43,668 bases of DNA from Gammaproteobacteria bacterium (GCA_021324095.1 JAJPJT010000031.1:1-43668), one strand, 5' to 3'. Positions 17,996-26,696 are shown, counted from the first letter of the stretch. A program made the numbers and translations. The notes: generated by a model not told the origin, from the letters alone.

Positions 17996-20184
17996 TGCTT
18001 CTCGCCGCCGCCCTGTTGGCAAGTTCGGTCGCCGCGGCGCCGCCATCGTGGCGCGAGGAACTGCACTGGCGTGGGCAAACCGCTCGCATCGAAACAGGAT
18101 CGGACGACAGCTATTCCTTGCGCGGTCCATTCGGCGAGAGGCATATTCCGAATTCCGCATCGAGCGTGCACAGCGCAAGTCCGCTGTTCGACGGACTGTT
18201 CGCGATGGCACAGGACGACCTGCGGCAGGATTCCGTCACGGCGATCCACGACGGCGCCTACGATCACGACCAGCCGATCCCGTGCCATTGTTTCGTGGCC
18301 GGCGCGAAGTGGCCGTACGTGTGGACGCGCGACGTGTCCTATTCCATCGATCTTGGGCTTTGGCGCTACGACCGCGAGCGAGCCGTCAATTCACTCGAAT
18401 TCAAATTGTCCGGTGTGCGTGCGAAAGACGTTCCTCAAGGGTTGTACCCCATGCAGGACACCGGCTCCGGCGGGAGTTGGCCGGTCAGCACCGATCGGGT
18501 GGTGTGGTTCCTCGCGGCGCGCCATCTGCTGGGTGACAAAGCCTTCGCCGACAAGGTGTGGCAGGCGCTCACCGACACGCTGGCGCAGGATCGCGAATAC
18601 ACTTTCGATGCGCGGTTCGGCCTGTACCGCGGCGAGACGTCGTTCCTCGACTGGCGCGAGCAGACCTATCCCGAGTGGACGAAGGACAACGTGGTGTTCA
18701 TCGCGCAGTCGTTCGCGCTGTCCACCAACGTCCTGCACTACGAGGCGCTGCGGCTCGCCGCGCAGATGGCGGCGCAGCGGCATGATCCGCGTGCGGCAAC
18801 TTACCGTACGCAGGCCGCGTCGCTCAAAGCCGCCATTAACGCGCACTTCTGGCGCGCCGATCGCGGGATGTACATGAGTTACATCGGCGGCGACGGGATG
18901 CCCATCGAAGCGTACGACCTGCTCGGATTGTCGCTCGCGATCACCAGCGGCGTAGCGGATGATGCGCGTGCGCGTGAATCCTTGTCGCACTATCCCGTAT
19001 GGCCCGCAGGCAGTCCGGTGATCTGGCCCGAGCGCGCCGACCAGCCGATCTACCACAACCGCGCAATCTGGCCGTTCGTCAGCGCCTACGCGCTGCGCGC
19101 CGCGCGCAAGGTGAACGATCCCGTGCTAATCGCGTTCGAGATCGAGTCGCTCATGCGCGGTGCCGCGCTGGCCGGCTCCAACATGGAGAACTACGCGCTG
19201 CTCACGCAGGCGACGCACGTCGATGACGGCAAGCTCAGCGGTCCGGTGGTCGATTCGCCGCGCCAGTTGTGGTCGGTCGCGGGTTATCTCGACATGGTGA
19301 CGGAAGGTGTGTTCGGCTTGACGGCCGATGGTACGGTCGAACCGAAATTGCCGCCCTCGCTGGTGCCGATGCTGTTCGGCACGCGTGACGCGATCACGCT
19401 GCACATGCCGGAGCGGACGATCACGTTGAAACGTCCGCACCGGATCGACGGCAATTTGCTGGTCGCGGACACGGTCACCCATGCAGGCAAGGAAATCGTC
19501 GTGGTGCTGAAGGCGGTCAAGGTCCCGTCGTTGCCACTTCGCACGAATGCGCCGATGTACGCGCCGCCCACGCCCTCCGCGCCCGAAGTGAAGCGCGCCG
19601 GCGACACGCGGCGGGTGCGGGCGAGCGGCGGTCATGCCGTGCTGTATGTCGACGGCAAGCGGTTCGGCGGAACCGGAGACACATGGACGATGCCTGCGTC
19701 TCCCACACGGCGCTGTATGCGCATTACGCGCCTCGGCTCGGACGGCATCGAATCGCTCCCCAGCCTTGCGACCTGCATCGGTGATGAATCCAGAGTGGCA
19801 GGTGCGTGGCCGCGCGCATGGACCGCGCCGGGCAGCGGTGAATTCCGCGTCGCGATCGATTACGACAACGATCACGGCCCGATCAATACCGGCATCACCG
19901 CGGCAGTGAAGCGCCTGGCGATCCGGTGCGGCGATGCCGCGGTGAAAACCGTTCCGATCGTGCTGCCGCACAGCGTAGGCGAGCAACTCTCCACATCCGC
20001 GATATTCGAAGCGAAAGCCGGCGCGCGCTGCACCTTCGCGCTGGAGCAGGGCTTCAACATGAGCGATCTCGCGCACTTCGAGCACTACACGGGCGGCGAG
20101 GGCGGCAGTGGCGGTCCGCTGAACGAAGCGAACATCGGTGCGTTGCGCATCGCACCGCTTGGGCCAACCGCATCCAGGCCATGA
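17992..20184 (+). CDS. exported six-hairpin (alpha/alpha)6 glycosidase-like protein
   Basis: A 730-residue protein with a short signal peptide ([18 protein letters not shown]). The central part resembles six-hairpin glycosidases: repeated aromatic/acidic helices such as [46 protein letters not shown] and [17 protein letters not shown]. The C-terminal region (about 500-730) appears beta-rich and Cys-containing. I cannot name the catalytic acids or the GH family; GH15-like or debranching activity on maltodextrin would fit its place between an alpha-glucosidase and a sugar transporter. Two tandem ATG codons (17992 and 17995) begin it, the first overlapping the GH31 stop; its own stop overlaps the next start. 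Confidence 0.78.
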   Translation: MMLLAAALLASSVAAAPPSWREELHWRGQTARIETGSDDSYSLRGPFGERHIPNSASSVHSASPLFDGLFAMAQDDLRQDSVTAIHDGAYDHDQPIPCHCFVAGAKWPYVWTRDVSYSIDLGLWRYDRERAVNSLEFKLSGVRAKDVPQGLYPMQDTGSGGSWPVSTDRVVWFLAARHLLGDKAFADKVWQALTDTLAQDREYTFDARFGLYRGETSFLDWREQTYPEWTKDNVVFIAQSFALSTNVLHYEALRLAAQMAAQRHDPRAATYRTQAASLKAAINAHFWRADRGMYMSYIGGDGMPIEAYDLLGLSLAITSGVADDARARESLSHYPVWPAGSPVIWPERADQPIYHNRAIWPFVSAYALRAARKVNDPVLIAFEIESLMRGAALAGSNMENYALLTQATHVDDGKLSGPVVDSPRQLWSVAGYLDMVTEGVFGLTADGTVEPKLPPSLVPMLFGTRDAITLHMPERTITLKRPHRIDGNLLVADTVTHAGKEIVVVLKAVKVPSLPLRTNAPMYAPPTPSAPEVKRAGDTRRVRASGGHAVLYVDGKRFGGTGDTWTMPASPTRRCMRITRLGSDGIESLPSLATCIGDESRVAGAWPRAWTAPGSGEFRVAIDYDNDHGPINTGITAAVKRLAIRCGDAAVKTVPIVLPHSVGEQLSTSAIFEAKAGARCTFALEQGFNMSDLAHFEHYTGGEGGSGGPLNEANIGALRIAPLGPTASRP

Positions 20185-21677
20185 ATCGCAAGCCTTCGCT
20201 GTCGTTCTGGCAAATCTGGAACATGTGTTTCGGGTTTCTGGGCATCCAGTTCGGCTTCGCGCTGCAGAACGCCAATGTCAGCCGGATTTTCCAGACGCTC
20301 GGCGCCGGTGTTTCGGAAATCCCCGCATTGTGGATCGCGGCGCCGCTGACGGGTCTGATCGTGCAGCCGCTGATCGGCCACTGGTCCGACCGCACCTGGA
20401 GCCGGCTGGGGCGACGCCGGCCGTATTTCCTCGTCGGCGCTGCGCTGGCGACGCTGGCGCTGTTCGCGATGCCGGAGGCGCCGCTGTTGTGGATCGCCGC
20501 AGGACTCTTGTGGATCATGGACGCGTCGTTCAACGTCGCGATGGAGCCGTTTCGCGCGTTCGTGGGCGACCAGTTGCCGACGCAGCAGCGCGCGAAGGGT
20601 TACGCGATGCAGAGCTTCTTCATCGGCATCGGCGCGGTGGTGGCGTCGTTGCTGCCGTATCTGCTTGCGCGCACCGGTGTCCCGAACACTGCGCCGGACG
20701 GCGCTGTTCCCGACACGGTGAAGTACGCGTTCTGGTTCGGGGGCGCGGTGCTGCTGGGTTCCGTGTTGTGGACGGTTCTTACCACCCGCGAATATCCGCC
20801 CGGGACGCTCCTGGCGTTCGAGGACGACGTCGAAGATGCACCGTCCGCAAACGTGTCGCGCGTGTGGCGATTCGGCTCGGTGCTGATCGCGATCGGCGCA
20901 CTGCTGTTTGCGTTGATCCTGCGCTTCGGGCTGGCCCGCGACCTGTATCTCCTGGCCGGAATGCTGGTCGTCGCAGGATTGCTGTCCGTCTGGCTCTCCT
21001 TCTCGCGCGGCCATGGCACGTTGCGCCAGGTGATGGCCGACCTGTACGCAATGCCGGAAGCGATGCGCCGCCTGGCGTGGGTGCAATTCTTCTCGTGGTT
21101 CGCGCTGTTCGCGATGTGGATCTACACCACGCCGGCGGTGACCGCCGTGCAGTTCGGCGCGACCGACACCCATTCGGCCGCGTACAACGCGGGAGCGAAT
21201 TGGGTCGGCGTGCTGTTTGCGGCGTACAACGGGTTCGCGGCGTTGGCGGCGATCGTGATTCCGTGGATGGCGCGCACCTGGGGGTTGCGCGTCAGCCACC
21301 TCATCAACGTCAGCCTTGGCGGTGCGGGACTGATTTCGATCGCGGTGATCCGCGATCCGCACTGGTTGCTGCTGTCGATGGTGGGCGTGGGCGTCGCATG
21401 GGCGTCGATCCTTTCGCTGCCCTACGCGTTGCTCTCCGACAACCTGCCCGCCGCGAAGATGGGCGTGTACATGGGCATCTTCAATTTCTTCATCGTGATT
21501 CCGCAACTGCTCGCCGCGAGCGTGCTCGGCGTGTTGCTGAAGTGGTTCTTCCACGGTCAGCCGATATATGCGCTCGTGCTGGGCGGCGCGAGCCTGGTCA
21601 TGGCCGGGTTGTGCGTCCTGAGGGTGCGTGAACCGGGTGCGGCCGCCGCTCCGCGGGCCGCGGAAACGGGAGCGTGA
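20181..21677 (+). CDS. MFS transporter, GPH/SLC45-like maltose or oligosaccharide symporter
   Basis: A 498-residue, 12-helix inner-membrane transporter. The loop 2-3 motif is [20 protein letters not shown], typical of the sucrose/maltose-type (SLC45, GPH-related) MFS branch, and helix 4-5 shows [21 protein letters not shown]. It starts at ATG 20181, overlapping the stop of the six-hairpin gene by 4 bases, and closes the rightward operon. It is the best candidate to carry maltose or short maltodextrins into the cytoplasm, where the GH13 enzyme encoded leftward can cut them. The 70 bases to the element boundary at 21748 hold nothing clear. Confidence 0.9.
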   Translation: MNRKPSLSFWQIWNMCFGFLGIQFGFALQNANVSRIFQTLGAGVSEIPALWIAAPLTGLIVQPLIGHWSDRTWSRLGRRRPYFLVGAALATLALFAMPEAPLLWIAAGLLWIMDASFNVAMEPFRAFVGDQLPTQQRAKGYAMQSFFIGIGAVVASLLPYLLARTGVPNTAPDGAVPDTVKYAFWFGGAVLLGSVLWTVLTTREYPPGTLLAFEDDVEDAPSANVSRVWRFGSVLIAIGALLFALILRFGLARDLYLLAGMLVVAGLLSVWLSFSRGHGTLRQVMADLYAMPEAMRRLAWVQFFSWFALFAMWIYTTPAVTAVQFGATDTHSAAYNAGANWVGVLFAAYNGFAALAAIVIPWMARTWGLRVSHLINVSLGGAGLISIAVIRDPHWLLLSMVGVGVAWASILSLPYALLSDNLPAAKMGVYMGIFNFFIVIPQLLAASVLGVLLKWFFHGQPIYALVLGGASLVMAGLCVLRVREPGAAAAPRAAETGA

Positions 21678-21747
21678 CGCCAGGCGCGGCGGTCGAGAAG
21701 ACAGCCGGGAACCGCGGGTTCGGCAAATTGGGTTACGCAACGACGAG

Positions 21748-21792
21748 TGGTGGGCAGTACAGGGATCGAACCTGTGACCCCTACCATGTCAA
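21748..21792. repeat. left attachment site, tRNA-Val 3' fragment
   Basis: All 45 bases match 28495-28539; identity breaks at 21747 (G versus T) and 21793 (A versus G). It lacks the 5' half of the tRNA, so it is a crossover footprint rather than a gene. Confidence 0.93.
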
Positions 21793-21886
21793 AGCGGGGA
21801 AACGGCCTTTCCTGAACGTCGGCGAATTGAAGAAATGGCGTTCCTATGCGGTTTTTCGTTCGCAGACGTTCGTTGACATGCACCTA

Positions 21887-21912
21887 GGTTTTTCGTACTG
21901 TTTTCGTACTGG
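21887..21912. repeat. candidate integrase arm sites, left end
   Basis: Two tandem copies of TTTTCGTACTG, the core TTTTCGTAC being repeated at 11-base spacing, 95 bases inside the left att site and just upstream of the integrase gene. The same 26-base block, with two differences, recurs at 28437-28462 inside the right end, in the same orientation. Confidence 0.6.
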
Positions 21913-21944
21913 CCGATTTTGACCTTGCGAGAGAGGGCATCGTC

Positions 21945-23093
21945 ATGGACCTTTCGACGGTACGAAACCGCGAACGGCTGGCCGCGCAACGCGAGCCGCA
22001 TTGGCAGAAACTCGACGCCGGGCATTACCTTGGCTTCCGGCCTTCCACGGTTGGCGGTCCCGGTTCCTGGATCGCGCGCTGGTATGACGCGGAAACGCGC
22101 AGGAACCGTTTTCAGGCGCTTGGCGAGTTTGGCGACCTGATCCCATCCGAACGCTATGGCGCGGCTCTCAAGGCCGCGCGCGAATGGCTGGAGCATGTCG
22201 GCGCGGGCGGATCGACGAAGCCCGTCACCGTCAAGGAAGCGTGCGAGGAATACGCCAAGGGCAAGCCCGATGCTGCCGCACGCTTCGCGCGGTACGTCTA
22301 CAACGATCCCATTGCCAAGGTGCCATTGACGAAGCTCACGGATCGGCAGGTGAGGGGATGGCGCGAACGTCTCGCCAACCGGCCCGCGCTGGTGACGCGG
22401 CGCAAGCGAGGCCACAATCGCACGCGGGCGCGTTCGCAAGTTACCCTCAACCGCGACATGGTGCCATTCCGCGCCGCGCTGAATGCCGCGCTGGAACGCG
22501 GCGACGCTCTTACGGCCCGCGCGTGGAAGTCTGCACTCAAACCCGATGACGTAAAGGGCGCGCGCCGCAACCTGTACCTTGATCGCGGCCAGCGCAAAGC
22601 GTTGATCGACGCATTGCCCGATGATGCCGCTGCGCTGGTGCGAGGCTTGTGCTCGCTGCCGTTGCGTCCCGGCGCATTGGCCGCCTTGCGCGTTGGCGAC
22701 TTCGACGCGCGCCGCAAGGAACTTGTGATCGAACGCGACAAGGCGGGCGATGGCCGCGCGATCCTGTTGCCGGATGCCGTGGTGACGTTGTTCAAGGAGC
22801 AGGCCCGCAGCAAACTCCCCGCCGCGCCATTGTTCGCGCGTGCCGATGGCAAGGCATGGGACAAGGATGCGTGGAAAGGTCCGATCAAGGAGGCCGTACA
22901 GGCGGCAGGATTGCCCGCCAACGCGACTGCCTACACGCTGCGCCATTCCACGATAACGGACCTGGTGACGGGCGGATTGGACCTTATGACCGTCGCGCAG
23001 GTCAGCGGAACGTCAGTGCGGATGATCGAAAAACACTATGCCCATTTGCAGCGGGACCGCGCGCGGGATGCGCTGGCCGCGCTGGCGTTGTGA
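21945..23093 (+). CDS. int: tyrosine recombinase/integrase
   Basis: Site-specific recombinase that should integrate and excise this element at tRNA-Val. The 382-residue protein has an N-terminal arm-binding-like region, a core-binding domain (about 92-200) and a catalytic domain. Catalytic residues visible: Arg241 in SLPLRPGALAAL, Arg333-His334 in YTLRHS and nucleophile Tyr365 in IEKHYAHL; the first His of the usual HxxR box is Tyr330 here, a change also seen in some phage integrases. A GAGAGAGGG Shine-Dalgarno precedes ATG 21945. It reads into the element from the left att site. Confidence 0.95.
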   Translation: MDLSTVRNRERLAAQREPHWQKLDAGHYLGFRPSTVGGPGSWIARWYDAETRRNRFQALGEFGDLIPSERYGAALKAAREWLEHVGAGGSTKPVTVKEACEEYAKGKPDAAARFARYVYNDPIAKVPLTKLTDRQVRGWRERLANRPALVTRRKRGHNRTRARSQVTLNRDMVPFRAALNAALERGDALTARAWKSALKPDDVKGARRNLYLDRGQRKALIDALPDDAAALVRGLCSLPLRPGALAALRVGDFDARRKELVIERDKAGDGRAILLPDAVVTLFKEQARSKLPAAPLFARADGKAWDKDAWKGPIKEAVQAAGLPANATAYTLRHSTITDLVTGGLDLMTVAQVSGTSVRMIEKHYAHLQRDRARDALAALAL

Positions 23094-23112
23094 GCTTGCG
23101 CGGAATGCATAC

Positions 23113-23391
23113 GTGATACATACTGACATCGCCATTGAATACGATCCCCGCAAGTCTGCGAGCAATGCCCGCAAGCATGGGGTGACCTTCGAGGAAGCCG
23201 CCACGGCGATGCTTGACCCGGATGCGCTGGCGCAAGAAGACGACTCGGATGGCGAGCGTCGATGGGTATTGCTCGGGTTGAGTGGTAGCGGTCGCCTGTT
23301 GACCGTGATCTACACGCTACGCGGTGACAACGTGCGATTGATTTCCGCACGCCGGGCAACAAAGAGAGAGGAACGAACCTATGCGCAGTGA
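23113..23391 (+). CDS. brnT: BrnT-family toxin (type II TA)
   Basis: Ribonuclease-like toxin with the BrnT signature: IEYDPRKSASNARKHGVTFEEA near the N-terminus, a strand RRWVLLGLS and the basic C-terminus ISARRATKREERTYA containing the conserved R/K-rich helix. GTG at 23113 gives 92 residues, the usual size; the frame is open further upstream into the integrase gene but no family match lies there, and only a weak GGAA precedes the GTG. The 3' end overlaps brnA by 11 bases, the usual toxin-first BrnTA order. It probably stabilises the element. Confidence 0.9.
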   Translation: MIHTDIAIEYDPRKSASNARKHGVTFEEAATAMLDPDALAQEDDSDGERRWVLLGLSGSGRLLTVIYTLRGDNVRLISARRATKREERTYAQ

Positions 23392-23659
23392 ATACGATTT
23401 CAGCAACGCCAAGCGGGCCAAGGACATCCCGCACCTTGCCAAGCTGCAAGCCGCGATGAAGGGCAAGACCCGCATCACGATCATGCTGGACAACGACATA
23501 CTGGACGCTTTCCGCACCCGCGCGGAAGCGGAAGGGCGTGGTTACCAGACCGCTATCAATGAAGCCTTGCGGCACGCGATCAAGGACGACACTGCGCCCG
23601 TGACGGTGGCGACGCTGCGCCGGGAACTCCGCAAGGCGCTGAAGCAGGCAGCGGCATAG
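23381..23659 (+). CDS. brnA: BrnA-family antitoxin
   Basis: A 92-residue antitoxin that should bind and neutralise BrnT and autorepress the pair. The C-terminal half contains a ribbon-helix-helix DNA-binding region (RITIMLDNDILDAFRTRAE, then GYQTAINEALRHAI). AGAGAGGAACG precedes ATG 23381 inside the toxin gene, so translation is coupled. The extra C-terminal helix RRELRKALKQAAA is typical of the family. Confidence 0.9.
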   Translation: MRSEYDFSNAKRAKDIPHLAKLQAAMKGKTRITIMLDNDILDAFRTRAEAEGRGYQTAINEALRHAIKDDTAPVTVATLRRELRKALKQAAA

Positions 23660-23676
23660 CGACATAGGGGAACGCC

Positions 23677-23979
23677 ATGGCAACCGTACCATGCTTCATT
23701 CCAAGCATGCGCAGTGCCGGGGCGAACTTCTCTCCCGGCCCGTGGCGCGTGGCCAAGAGCCGCCGCAAGGGCTGGTCCTATGAGGTTCGCGACCGGCACG
23801 GCGATCGCGTGGCCGTGGTGTATGGCGGCAAGATCGATGCGGATCTTGCGGCAAGCGCGCCGGAACTGCGCGCGTGCGTGGAGCGGTTGCTGGCGATTGC
23901 AAGCCGCTTTGAACCGCAATTGTCGTCAGCGGACACGCGGACGCTTGGCGCTGTCCGCGTGTTGGTGGCGGCGCGTTGA
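23677..23979 (+). CDS. unknown 100-residue island protein
   Basis: Product not recognised. AGGGGAA sits at good spacing before ATG 23677, and the gene follows brnA by 17 bases in the same direction. The sequence begins with a compact basic/aromatic part (SPGPWRVAKSRRKGWSYEVRD) with alternating hydrophobic residues suggestive of a small beta sheet (VAVVYGGKI), then a helix (AASAPELRACVERLLAIASRF). SPGPW...V.D..G..VA resembles short phage-encoded proteins of unknown function. No signal peptide or membrane segment. Confidence 0.7.
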   Translation: MATVPCFIPSMRSAGANFSPGPWRVAKSRRKGWSYEVRDRHGDRVAVVYGGKIDADLAASAPELRACVERLLAIASRFEPQLSSADTRTLGAVRVLVAAR

Positions 23980-23989
23980 ACCGAACACG

Positions 23990-24040
23990 CCACGGCTAGG
24001 CAGCCAGCCGAACGCCGGACACTCTCACCGGCTGCCGTGG
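23990..24040 (+). terminator. possible terminator after the TA/unknown gene group
   Basis: Arms CCACGGC (23990-23996) and GCCGTGG (24034-24040) with weaker inner pairing AGCC/GGCT, followed by TGTCTTTG. The T tract is poor, so this is only a possible stop for the left gene group. Confidence 0.3.
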
Positions 24041-24389
24041 TGTCTTTGATGCACTACTGACATTCCCTGCGCGCAACCGCCGATTGGCAGGCTTTGCGTG
24101 TCCGCACCATCGCCGCGACACGTGGCACGCTCGCGGCACATTCCGGCAAGGTTGCCGCCTGACCTGGTCTAACATCACCTGCGTGCATGTGAGATGCGGC
24201 TCAGCATCTGGGACGGCATTGGGACAAATTGATCCGGCAAGCATGCTGGTAGCATCCTGCAATGTTGTGAGGCGGCACGCATACACTGCGGTAATGACTC
24301 CGGCCCCTAAGCTGCGGGCAACTGAAGGCAACAATTGGCAACCATTTTCCCTTTACACGCCCATCTGAGAGAGCGTAGGGTTTCCTGCT

Positions 24390-24692
24390 ATGGGGAAATG
24401 TTGTGGAAAACACGGCGCGGCTTGCCGGCCCCTAAAAACTGGTATTACGCTTGCTTGCGATGATTTGAAACGTTGTAGAGCGCCGGCAGACACAATGCGG
24501 CATTGTTGTAGTCTGTCGCGGCATCCTGCGAATGCGGAGGCCGAAAAGGCGAACCCCCGAGGTGCTGGAACACCAAGGGGGTTCTGGAAAAACCGAACCC
24601 GAAGGCCCGGCTTGATCGCCTCCAGTATCACGCGCCGTGATGCACAACGCAACACGCGCGCGTTACGGATCGCCGACGGGTTCCCAATCTGA
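24390..24692 (+). CDS. possible leader reading frame coupled to alpA
   Basis: A 100-codon frame that ends (TGA 24690-24692) inside the loop of the hairpin masking the alpA Shine-Dalgarno, 12 bases before the alpA GTG. No good Shine-Dalgarno precedes ATG 24390; a shorter start at 24495 is possible. The product is Cys- and Arg-rich with unremarkable codon use and I do not recognise it. A second overlapping 27-codon frame (24532-24615) runs through the 24551-24584 hairpin. The position of the stop is the main reason to list it. Confidence 0.3.
   Translation: MGKCCGKHGAACRPLKTGITLACDDLKRCRAPADTMRHCCSLSRHPANAEAEKANPRGAGTPRGFWKNRTRRPGLIASSITRRDAQRNTRALRIADGFPI
24551..24584. promoter_or_regulatory. 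strong nested hairpin in alpA leader
   Basis: Outer stem GAACCCCC (24551-24558) pairs perfectly with GGGGGTTC (24577-24584); inner stem GGTG (24561-24564) pairs with CACC (24571-24574) around the loop CTGGAA. It is not followed by a T tract, so it is not an ordinary terminator. A small RNA or leader-control element is possible, as in P4-type immunity regions; that comparison rests on position only. Confidence 0.55.
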
Positions 24693-24700
24693 AGGAACCC
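24678..24700 (+). promoter_or_regulatory. hairpin masking the alpA ribosome binding site
   Basis: GGGTTCC (24678-24684) pairs with GGAACCC (24694-24700) around a 9-base loop. The AAGGA that should serve alpA (24692-24696) lies in the loop edge and the 3' arm. The upstream frame ends within the loop, so a ribosome finishing there would open the stem. Confidence 0.55.
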
Positions 24701-24704
24701 CGTA

Positions 24705-24935
24705 GTGAACGCCAACACCGTTACATCATCCCTGCGCGACCTGCGCAAGCTTCCTGCTGTCCGTCGTCAAACCGGCAAGTCTGCCGCGGCTATCTATCGC
24801 GAAGCGAAGGCCGGAACGTTTCCCGCACCCGTCAAGATCGGCTCCCGTGCGTCTGCGTGGGTTGGCTCCGAAGTGGATGCATGGATTTCCGAACGGATCG
24901 CGCAGCGCGACGCGGCACAAAGGGATGCGCCATGA
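24705..24935 (+). CDS. alpA: AlpA-family transcriptional regulator/excisionase-like protein
   Basis: A 76-residue MerR-like winged-helix protein of the AlpA type, which in satellites and islands activates integrase or excision genes. Visible: the helix-turn-helix QTGKSAAAIYREAKAGTFPAPVKIGSRASAWVGSEVDAWISERIA, with the FPxPVKIG wing and the W-x-SEVDAWI recognition tail typical of the family. The GTG start at 24705 has AAGGA at 8 bases, sequestered in a hairpin. Its stop overlaps the next ATG. It probably controls the element's replication/excision switch. Confidence 0.88.
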   Translation: MNANTVTSSLRDLRKLPAVRRQTGKSAAAIYREAKAGTFPAPVKIGSRASAWVGSEVDAWISERIAQRDAAQRDAP

Positions 24936-25186
24936 CAAACGACATTCGACCCGTTCACGGGATCGGGCGGCGTGCTGTTGCCGCAGCAAGCCACGAGATG
25001 CAAGACCGCCGCGCCTATGGCCCGCTGGTGGATGAATGCCGCGCACGCGGTATCGGCAGAACGGTCGCGTTCGCATTGGCCCGTAACGGAACGCTCGAAA
25101 CCTTCCACCTTGGCCGCCGCGTGTTCGTGATGCTGGACAGCCTGGACGCGCTGCCGCAGACGTTGGCAAAGCAGGCAGCGGCATGA
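24932..25186 (+). CDS. small helix-turn-helix/excisionase-like protein
   Basis: An 84-residue protein whose C-terminal half (RGIGRTVAFALARNGTLETFHLGRRVFVMLDSLDALP) reads as a second MerR-like winged helix, of the form used by excisionases: helix, short turn, helix, then a G-R-R wing and an acidic helix. The N-terminal 35 residues are not recognised. The start overlaps the alpA stop by 4 bases and its stop overlaps the next start, so it is co-translated with alpA. Two adjacent HTH proteins suggest separate regulator and recombination-directionality roles, but which is which is unclear. Confidence 0.65.
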   Translation: MTNDIRPVHGIGRRAVAAASHEMQDRRAYGPLVDECRARGIGRTVAFALARNGTLETFHLGRRVFVMLDSLDALPQTLAKQAAA

Positions 25187-25524
25187 ACGCGCCGACGACT
25201 CGCGGCGCTGCCATCGCCGCCAAATGCAAAGACTGCATTCACGATCCCGCCGCCGCTGGAACCTGGCGCGAGCAGGTAGCGGCCTGCCAATGTACCGATT
25301 GCCCTTTGTGGCGGTTCCGGCCCGTGCAGGATGGGCCGTCATGCCCGGCATGGATCAAGTCTCACGATCCCGCCGACTTGCCGGAAGGCTGGGCGCGGCT
25401 GGAGCAGTCGGAAGCCGTGCGGGTGATGCGCCAATGGATCGCCGATAAGGCAATTGCCCGGCCCGTACAGGGCGGCGCTGGAACACGCGGCACCGGGGCA
25501 ACCCAAAAGGTAGGCTCGCCATGA
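25183..25524 (+). CDS. Cys-rich putative zinc-binding island protein
   Basis: A 113-residue protein with a cluster of five cysteines in the first half: CKDCIHDP, then CQCTDCPLWRFRP, the spacing of a small zinc ribbon or knuckle. A sixth Cys follows in PSCPAW. The rest is helical and Gly/Thr-rich at the C-terminus. Similar short CxxC...CxCxxCPL proteins occur in phages and islands, usually of unknown function and often beside replication genes. It overlaps both neighbours by 4 bases, placing it firmly in the replication module. Confidence 0.75.
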   Translation: MNAPTTRGAAIAAKCKDCIHDPAAAGTWREQVAACQCTDCPLWRFRPVQDGPSCPAWIKSHDPADLPEGWARLEQSEAVRVMRQWIADKAIARPVQGGAGTRGTGATQKVGSP

Positions 25525-26696
25525 ACGCGGTTGCACGTATTGCAGCGGGTTACGCCGACACCCTGCGCGACTACATCCGCGCCGGGCTGGTATTGGTTCC
25601 GATTCCTGCCGGATCGAAAGCGCCGCATGGCAAAGGCTGGAACCGTCGCGCGAGCTGCTGGACGAAGCCGGATCACGTGCCGGATGGATACACCGGCAAC
25701 GTAGGGCTGGCGCATGCCTACTCGGGCACCTGCGCGCTGGACATCGACAACGCCACGCTGGCCGCGCCTGCGCTGCACGCTCACGGCATCGACCTTGCCG
25801 CGCTGCTGGCCGCACCGGATGCCGTGCATGTCCGCAGTGGGCGGGAAGGCCGCGACAAGCTGCTGTATCGGCTACCCGATGGGGTCACGCTCGCATCCGT
25901 CAACCGCAGCGCCGCCGAAGGCTTCGAGCTGCGATGCGCCGCCAGCAATGGCCGCACCGTGCAGGATGTTCTACCGCCGAGCATTCACCCGGACACCAGC
26001 AAGCCGTACCAGTGGGCTGGCGACTGGCGCGCGATCCCGAACGCACCCGCTGACCTCGTGATGGCATGGCGCGGCATGCTAGACGCGGGTACGGCACCGC
26101 GCACGCTGCCGCAGCCGACACGCACGCGCCGCACCCTTGCGAAAGCGATACCGGAAGGCGAACGCAACGCAAAGCTTTTTAGTCTGGCGCGTGGCTTCGT
26201 GCAACGCGGCCACGATGCCCAAGCCGTGAACGATCGTCTGCAACGGATCAATGCGGAACGCTGCACGCCGCCGTTAGGTGCGGATGAAGTGGACGCCATC
26301 GCCGCGCAAGCCATCGGGTACGGTTCCGATGGGTTCGCCGTGCTGACGCACAAGCTGCTGGACGCGCGCGAATTGAACGCGCTCCCGTTGCCGTCACGTT
26401 GGATCATTGTCACCTGGTTTCGGCGATATGACGGCACCAGCGCGGGCATAGCATTGACGCACGCCGACTGCCGCACCATTCCCGGTTGCGCCGATGAAAA
26501 AGACTTCATCCGCTATCGCGCGCTGGCGGTCGCGTCCGGGATTCTCCAATGCAAGCGCAAGGGCAGCATGACGCGCGACGGGCGCACGCCGAACCTGTAC
26601 GCGATCAATCCGCAGTTCCAGCGAAGCCATACCGGGCAAGTTGCCCGGTATGCGCATACCGGGCAATTCCCCCGGTCCTACATAGATAAACAGTAG
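25521..26696 (+). CDS. primase-polymerase (AEP/PrimPol-type) replication protein
   Basis: A 391-residue replication protein. Residues about 1-190 form a bifunctional primase/polymerase N-terminal domain: basic GSKAPHGKGW, metal-binding LDID (Asp74, Asp76) and PPSIHP (Ser154, His156). Residues about 205-265 look like the primase C-terminal helical domain (EGERNAKLFSLARGFVQRG, LGADEVDAIAAQAI). The C-terminal third resembles a winged-helix DNA-binding part, ending in a repeated peptide, HTGQVARYAHTGQFPRS, encoded by the palindromic repeats at 26628-26676. No helicase motif (Walker A) is present, unlike P4 alpha, so a host or helper helicase would be needed. Confidence 0.82.
   Translation: MNAVARIAAGYADTLRDYIRAGLVLVPIPAGSKAPHGKGWNRRASCWTKPDHVPDGYTGNVGLAHAYSGTCALDIDNATLAAPALHAHGIDLAALLAAPDAVHVRSGREGRDKLLYRLPDGVTLASVNRSAAEGFELRCAASNGRTVQDVLPPSIHPDTSKPYQWAGDWRAIPNAPADLVMAWRGMLDAGTAPRTLPQPTRTRRTLAKAIPEGERNAKLFSLARGFVQRGHDAQAVNDRLQRINAERCTPPLGADEVDAIAAQAIGYGSDGFAVLTHKLLDARELNALPLPSRWIIVTWFRRYDGTSAGIALTHADCRTIPGCADEKDFIRYRALAVASGILQCKRKGSMTRDGRTPNLYAINPQFQRSHTGQVARYAHTGQFPRSYIDKQ
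26628..26676. repeat. iteron-like palindromic repeats at the 3' end of the primase gene; possible origin
   Basis: CATACCGGGCAA (26628-26639) and TTGCCCGGTATG (26641-26652) form a perfect 25-base palindrome around a central G. CATACCGGGCAA recurs at 26655-26666, followed by an imperfect inverted partner TTCCCCCGGT (26667-26676). An AT-rich stretch follows at 26677-26712. Repeats of this kind beside or within a rep gene are typical of replication origins. Confidence 0.55.

Larger units (their letters stand above)
23980..24704. other. long leader/intergenic region upstream of alpA
   Basis: A 725-base stretch between the left and right gene groups of the element. It contains a possible terminator (23990-24040), a weakly supported frame (24390-24692), a strong nested hairpin (24551-24584) and a hairpin that covers the alpA Shine-Dalgarno (24678-24700). 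Local AT content looks higher around 24290-24500 than in neighbouring genes. The main promoter of the replication module should lie here, but I could not place it. Confidence 0.5.

Noticed and set aside
20085..21740. 551-codon open frame on the minus strand opposite the GPH-like transporter
   Set aside because: Arg/His/Gln-rich antisense frame; the plus strand has a clear 12-helix transporter.
21748..21792. second tRNA-Val gene
   Set aside because: Only the 3' half from the anticodon loop is present; it is an att repeat, not a functional tRNA.
26628..26676. CRISPR array or simple terminator at the primase 3' end
   Set aside because: Only two to three repeat units with no spacers, and no T tract; an iteron-like or regulatory role fits better.
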